From contig RHAF01000049.1 of NCBI GenBank assembly GCA_010028775.1, forward strand, positions 1 through 9,500: 9,500 bases of DNA, written 5' to 3'. Each line of letters opens with the position of its first letter. The first letter of the stretch is position 1. Below, in pieces: positions 6,524 to 9,500 of the stretch. The position numbers were made by a program, and so were the translations under genes. Below the pieces are notes generated by a model. It saw nothing but the letters and a program-made list of their open reading frames with translations. It did no database searches and had not been told where the DNA came from. This DNA is from Verrucomicrobiota bacterium. Lineage in GTDB: Bacteria > Verrucomicrobiota > Verrucomicrobiia > Methylacidiphilales > Verrucolacustridaceae.

Positions 6524-6547
6524 CTTCATCTTCATCCTAATCGAATT
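6524..6547 (+). repeat. Degenerate hexamer tract, 4 units
   Basis: CTTCAT, CTTCAT, CCTAAT, CGAATT in steps of six. It shares CTTCATCTTCATC with the tract at 5195-5236, and both carry a TAATCG. Confidence 0.5.
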
Positions 6548-6558
6548 CCCAGTAGGGC

Positions 6559-6587
6559 TTGAGATTCGCCCCTTTCACGCTCATTAT
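6559..6587 (+). promoter_or_regulatory. Predicted cysK promoter, near-leaderless
   Basis: TTGAGA (6559-6564, 5 of 6 to consensus), a 17-bp spacer and CATTAT (6582-6587, 4 of 6). The ATG is at 6596, 8 nt after the -10, so the leader would be about 0-2 nt. No Shine-Dalgarno is present before the gene. Confidence 0.45.
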
Positions 6588-6595
6588 CCCCCTCT

Positions 6596-7558
6596 ATGCC
6601 CATTCACGAAAACATTCTTGGAACCATCGGCAGGACGCCCTTGGTCAAACTTCACCGTATCTCCGCCGGGCTTCCCGCCACCGTGGCGGTGAAGGCCGAG
6701 TTTTTCAACCCCCTCGGCAGCGTCAAGGACCGCATCGGCGCCGCCATGATCGAGGCCGGCGAAAAGGAGGGGCGTATCAGCCCCAAGACCACGATCATTG
6801 AACCCACCTCGGGCAACACCGGGATCGCCCTGGCCTTCGTCGCCGCGGCCAAGGGCTACAAGCTGATTTTGACCATGCCGGAGAGCATGAGCCTCGAGCG
6901 CCGCACCCTTCTCGCCCTCCTGGGCGCCAAACTGGAACTCACTCCCGCCACCGAGGGAATGAAGGGTGCGATCGCCCGGGCCGAGGCCTTGGCCAAGGAG
7001 ATTCCCGATTCCTGGATCCCCCAACAGTTCAAAAATCCCGCCAATCCGGCGATCCACAAAAAAACCACCGCCGAGGAGATCTGGAACGACACGGACGGAA
7101 AGGTCGACATCCTGGTATCGGCCGTCGGAACCGGCGGGACGATCACCGGGGTGGCCGAGGTGATCAAAGGACGCAAAAAATCCTTTCAGGCAATCGCGGT
7201 GGAACCGAAAGATTCCCCCGTCATCTCCCAGACCCGATCGGGACAACCAGTGAAGCCCGGACCCCATAAAATCCAGGGCACCGGCGCCGGCTTCGTTCCG
7301 GACAACCTACACCTCGACATTGTCGATGAGGTGATCACGGTGAGCAACGACGACGCCTTTGCCATGGCCCGGAGAATCTGCAAGGAAGAGGGCATGCTGG
7401 TGGGCATTTCCACCGGCGCCAACGTCCACGTCGCCCTCGAGGTGGCCAAGCGACCCGAAAACAAGGGGAAGCTGATCGTGACCATTGGGTGCAGCACCGG
7501 AGAGCGTTATCTGACCACCGCGCTGGCGGAAGAAGCCCGGCGGATGGTCGGCGGTTAA
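6596..7558 (+). CDS. cysK: Cysteine synthase (O-acetylserine sulfhydrylase)
   Basis: A 320-residue cytoplasmic PLP enzyme that makes L-cysteine from O-acetyl-L-serine and sulfide, the last step of assimilatory cysteine synthesis. Motifs are all present in order: the PLP lysine K44 in NPLGSVKDRIG; the substrate-binding loop TSGNTG (71-76); the PLP-phosphate loop GTGGTITG (178-185); the IQGTGAGFVP segment (226-235) typical of the CysK/CysM group; GISTGA (270-275); and TGERYLTTAL (301-310) near the C-terminus. Length fits the family (about 310-325). Just before the last motif the residues are IGCSTGERY, with a cysteine where many relatives have proline. The ATG at 6596 agrees with the family start and follows a promoter-like pair. 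No cysE or sulfate-assimilation gene is nearby. A small ORF follows 3 nt after the stop. CysM or cystathionine beta-synthase-like activity is less likely because no extra domain is present. Confidence 0.95.
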   Translation: MPIHENILGTIGRTPLVKLHRISAGLPATVAVKAEFFNPLGSVKDRIGAAMIEAGEKEGRISPKTTIIEPTSGNTGIALAFVAAAKGYKLILTMPESMSLERRTLLALLGAKLELTPATEGMKGAIARAEALAKEIPDSWIPQQFKNPANPAIHKKTTAEEIWNDTDGKVDILVSAVGTGGTITGVAEVIKGRKKSFQAIAVEPKDSPVISQTRSGQPVKPGPHKIQGTGAGFVPDNLHLDIVDEVITVSNDDAFAMARRICKEEGMLVGISTGANVHVALEVAKRPENKGKLIVTIGCSTGERYLTTALAEEARRMVGG

Positions 7559-7561
7559 GGA

Positions 7562-7828
7562 ATGGCCAAGGCCAAAAAATCCCCGGCCCGCAAGGCGGCC
7601 AGCCGATCGGCCCCCTTGGTCAACCCCCTGCCGCCCCAGATCCTGGAGGAGGCAGCGCAGGGATGGCTGAAATCCTCCGGAACCCCACCCCCCACTAAGA
7701 CAGCCAAAGCGGGGGAACAAAGATCCACTTCGCCCGGGGAGTCCCTGGATGCGACCCTCAAAAGCCTGCGGGCCGAGATGGATGAATTGCGCGAGCGTTT
7801 GGCCCGACTGGAAGGCCGAGGCGCCTAA
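7562..7828 (+). CDS. Small protein with basic N-terminus and C-terminal coiled coil, unknown function
   Basis: An 88-residue ORF starting 3 nt after the cysK stop, so it is probably co-transcribed and translated by re-initiation. AAGGA directly abuts the ATG, too close for a normal ribosome site. The N-terminus (about 2-16) is rich in Lys, Ala and Arg (AKAKKSPARKAASRS), like histone-H1 or nucleic-acid-binding tails. Next come a short helix-like piece, ILEEAAQGWLKSSG (27-40), and a Pro/Thr linker. The C-terminus (about 61-86) has heptad-spaced leucines (LKSLRAEMDELRERLARLE), suggesting a coiled-coil oligomerisation helix. I do not recognise a family. The ordered architecture and the placement favour a real gene. 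A link to cysteine synthesis cannot be claimed from position alone. Its stop codon overlaps that of the convergent gene. Confidence 0.6.
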   Translation: MAKAKKSPARKAASRSAPLVNPLPPQILEEAAQGWLKSSGTPPPTKTAKAGEQRSTSPGESLDATLKSLRAEMDELRERLARLEGRGA

Positions 7829-8343
7829 AGCGAAAGCAAAACCCGGACAACACTCTCCCAGCGGCGCTCCTCCGCTGAAACCAATTCCTCGCGGTCCTTT
7901 TCGGGAAGCGAGGTTTCCCGTTCGATTGCCTCCACCCTCGCCTTGTGATCCTTCAGGGCGTTGCGGTACTTGCGCTCCTGCTGGGGCGTGAGGTCCGCCA
8001 TGGCGTAACTGTCCTTGAACTGGATAACCACCGGGCGGCTTTGGTCACGGTTCTCCCAGTCAAAATAACTGCCCAAGGGCCTTTCGAGCATGTGCCCCGT
8101 GGTGTTCTTCACAAAAATGTCGTAGGAGCGGTCCTCGTAGCCGTTGGCCACGGCCAGGGGAAGGCTGACCAACCAAGTGGCGGTGCCGATGGGCAGAACC
8201 GCGAGATCGAGGGGCCGGACAAACCAAAAATCCGCAAAAGCGTACATGGTCTCGGGCGGGGTGAAGTAGTCGCCCGGAGGGGCGGCCCGCAGGGGAATGG
8301 ACAGGATTCCTGCGAGCAAAAAGGCCTTCAATCCCTGTTTCAT
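7825..8343 (-). CDS. Exported protein of unknown function
   Basis: A 172-residue protein. It has a clear Sec signal peptide: MKQ, then a hydrophobic core (GLKAFLLAGILSIPL) with likely cleavage after LRA near residue 20. No lipobox cysteine is seen. The middle holds one more hydrophobic stretch, PLDLAVLPIGTATWLVSLPL (44-63), which could be a membrane or hairpin segment. ERPLGSYFD follows (87-95). The two RPL motifs around a hydrophobic core resemble a group of small uncharacterised exported proteins that I recall from Proteobacteria; this is a weak match from memory. The C-terminal third (about 115-165) is highly charged and probably helical. The ATG at 8343 gives the signal peptide at the right place; TATAAA lies 6 nt upstream and no Shine-Dalgarno is present. 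It lies 34 bp downstream of the rRNA methyltransferase gene and converges on the small ORF behind cysK. Confidence 0.72.
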   Translation of the reverse strand: MKQGLKAFLLAGILSIPLRAAPPGDYFTPPETMYAFADFWFVRPLDLAVLPIGTATWLVSLPLAVANGYEDRSYDIFVKNTTGHMLERPLGSYFDWENRDQSRPVVIQFKDSYAMADLTPQQERKYRNALKDHKARVEAIERETSLPEKDREELVSAEERRWESVVRVLLSL

Positions 8344-8349
8344 GACCCA

Positions 8350-8381
8350 TTTATAGCTACTGGGGGAGGAGAGCCCGTCAA
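8350..8381 (-). promoter_or_regulatory. Possible promoter of the exported-protein gene
   Basis: On the minus strand TTGACG (8381-8376) overlaps the stop codon of the upstream methyltransferase gene, and TATAAA (8355-8350) lies 6 nt before the ATG at 8343. Each hexamer is a 5 of 6 match, but the spacer is 20 bp, longer than usual. The -10 position again predicts a leaderless start. Confidence 0.35.
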
Positions 8382-9500
8382 TGTCCCCCCGATCCCCCCG
8401 GTGAACTTACTGGGGACAACCAAGCCAGACATTCCACATGGGCGGTCCGCGGGAAAAGATCGACCGGCTGAAACCATTCCGCCTTCCAAAAGGCCGCCAA
8501 GGCGGCGAGATCCCGAGCCAAAGCCGGCGGATCGCAGGAGAGATAGAGTATTCCCTGAAACGGCAAAGGCCCGGCCATCCATCTCCGCGCATCCGGACTT
8601 AACCCGCCGCGGGGCGGGTTGAGCAGACAAACCGAGGGACCCTCCCCGATTTTTGCCAAAGCCTCCCCAAAACCATCCTCGAACCGGGCCTCCACCAGCT
8701 CGGCGTTCGGAACCTCCTTACGAAACACCGCCGCCGCCGCCGCGCCGGACTCCACCGCCACCACCCGGATGGCTTTGGCCAAAATGGCGGCGGTGAAAAA
8801 ACCCGTCCCCGCATACCCCTCCAAGACCGACTTCACCCCGGCAGGCACCGCTCCTGCCACCAGTTTTTTCAATGCCGGCCCGAGCGGGCGGTTCGACTGG
8901 TAAAAGGCCTCCCCCCTGACCTCATCGGCACGAACGGAGTAGTGGGGGCGTGGCCGGGGGCGTGAACGCAAAACGCCCAACTTGGCATTCACATCCTCGG
9001 CCGCCAACAGACAGCGCGGAACGTCCACCAGGGTTTTTCCGTCTGTCCCCAAAAAACCGATTTTCCCATCGCGGTTGTGCACGGTAATCCGGTTGCGATA
9101 ACCAAAATCCGGGCCCGTGAGGGCCGGGCGCAGGACTGGATCCGCAATTTTTCCAATCCGCCGCAACGCCCCCTCGATCTGCGCAACCTTGGCCCTCACC
9201 TCGGCCGGATAGGCCAGATGCTGGGTGGCGCAACCGCCGCACCTCTGAAAGAGCGGACAGGGAGGCTGGATCCTCTCGGGAGAGGGCTCCAACACCTCCA
9301 AAAGACGGCCCCGGGAGTAGGTTTTATGTTTCTCCATCAGAACCACCCGCACCCGTTCCCCGGGAATGGAAAAGGGGACAAAGATAACTTGCCCTTCGTG
9401 ACGGGCAACGCCTTCGCCGCCATAGGCAAGCTCGGTGACGAGCAGATCGACCGGCGCAGTGCCGGCACCAGACGGACGCTTCAGTACCAGTTGTCTTTCA
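8378..9500 (-). CDS. rlmD: 23S rRNA (uracil-C5)-methyltransferase, RlmD/RumA type (start beyond the right edge)
   Basis: The frame is open to the window's right edge, so the start is not visible; 373 residues are seen. The enzyme methylates C5 of a uridine in 23S rRNA (U1939 in the E. coli RlmD case) using SAM. An N-terminal TRAM domain is present (ELAYGGEGVARHEGQVIFVP, around 9430-9371). Four cysteines for a [4Fe-4S] cluster are visible: CPLFQRCGGC (codons at 9259, 9241, 9232) and a fourth 73 residues later (9013), the same arrangement as in RumA. SAM motif I is EGYAGTGFF. Motif IV is NPPRGG (from 8620), with Asn where many relatives have Asp. The catalytic cysteine is in LSCDPPALARDL (codon 8536-8534), and FPRTAHVE near the end carries the catalytic glutamate. 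An internal GTG at 9352 is not the true start, because TRAM residues precede it. RlmC or TrmA orthology is less likely given the TRAM domain plus four-Cys pattern. Confidence 0.9.
   Translation of the reverse strand, partial: ERQLVLKRPSGAGTAPVDLLVTELAYGGEGVARHEGQVIFVPFSIPGERVRVVLMEKHKTYSRGRLLEVLEPSPERIQPPCPLFQRCGGCATQHLAYPAEVRAKVAQIEGALRRIGKIADPVLRPALTGPDFGYRNRITVHNRDGKIGFLGTDGKTLVDVPRCLLAAEDVNAKLGVLRSRPRPRPHYSVRADEVRGEAFYQSNRPLGPALKKLVAGAVPAGVKSVLEGYAGTGFFTAAILAKAIRVVAVESGAAAAAVFRKEVPNAELVEARFEDGFGEALAKIGEGPSVCLLNPPRGGLSPDARRWMAGPLPFQGILYLSCDPPALARDLAALAAFWKAEWFQPVDLFPRTAHVECLAWLSPVSSPGGSGGH

Noticed and set aside
7945..8622. A 225-codon plus-strand open frame across the exported protein and the end of the rRNA methylase.
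   Set aside because: It runs antisense to two supported genes and across their junction, and its translation has no recognisable motif.
1..9500. CRISPR arrays, tRNA or rRNA genes, insertion sequences, phage genes or defence modules other than the toxin-antitoxin pair.
   Set aside because: I looked in gaps and on both strands and saw no regularly spaced repeats, cloverleaf patterns, transposase or integrase motifs.

Overview
The window reads as a fairly GC-rich, gene-dense stretch of a Gram-negative chromosome. It shows surface-polysaccharide genes, an MsbA-type exporter and an exported protein with a signal peptide. My best guess for the organism is Verrucomicrobiota or a relative. This rests on the look of the exporter and cysteine synthase proteins, the rarity of Shine-Dalgarno sequences and the degenerate hexamer tracts between genes. 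It is inference, not proof.

Layout. On the left, three minus-strand genes form a glycan-making group: a zinc-ribbon SAM methyltransferase (2304-1384), a GT-B glycosyltransferase joined to it by an ATGA overlap (1387-266), and the first 64 codons of GDP-mannose 4,6-dehydratase, gmd (192 to beyond the left edge). Diverging from them is a full-length ABC exporter of the MsbA/lipid-flippase type (2446-4314). Next come a ribbon-helix-helix antitoxin and a PIN-domain (VapC) toxin (4441-5087), then a second GT4-type glycosyltransferase (5290-6453) with hexamer tracts on both sides. Cysteine synthase (6596-7558) follows, with a small basic/coiled-coil ORF directly behind it (7562-7828). On the minus strand at the right are a small exported protein of unknown function (8343-7825) and, upstream of it, an RlmD/RumA-type rRNA uracil-C5 methyltransferase that continues past the right edge.

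How they fit together. Gmd, the two glycosyltransferases and the methyltransferase fit assembly and decoration of a deoxyhexose-containing surface glycan. The exporter fits lipid or glycolipid flipping. The toxin-antitoxin pair, cysteine synthase and the rRNA methyltransferase have no evident link to this.

Most notable signal. Several genes that begin a transcription unit have a -10-like hexamer 6 to 8 nt before the ATG and no Shine-Dalgarno sequence. For three of them (gmd, the antitoxin, cysK) a plausible -35 lies 16-17 bp further upstream. This predicts leaderless mRNAs. Two of these promoters also carry perfect palindromes that look like operators. I found no clear sign of a new multi-gene system; the second-look items are regulatory and architectural.
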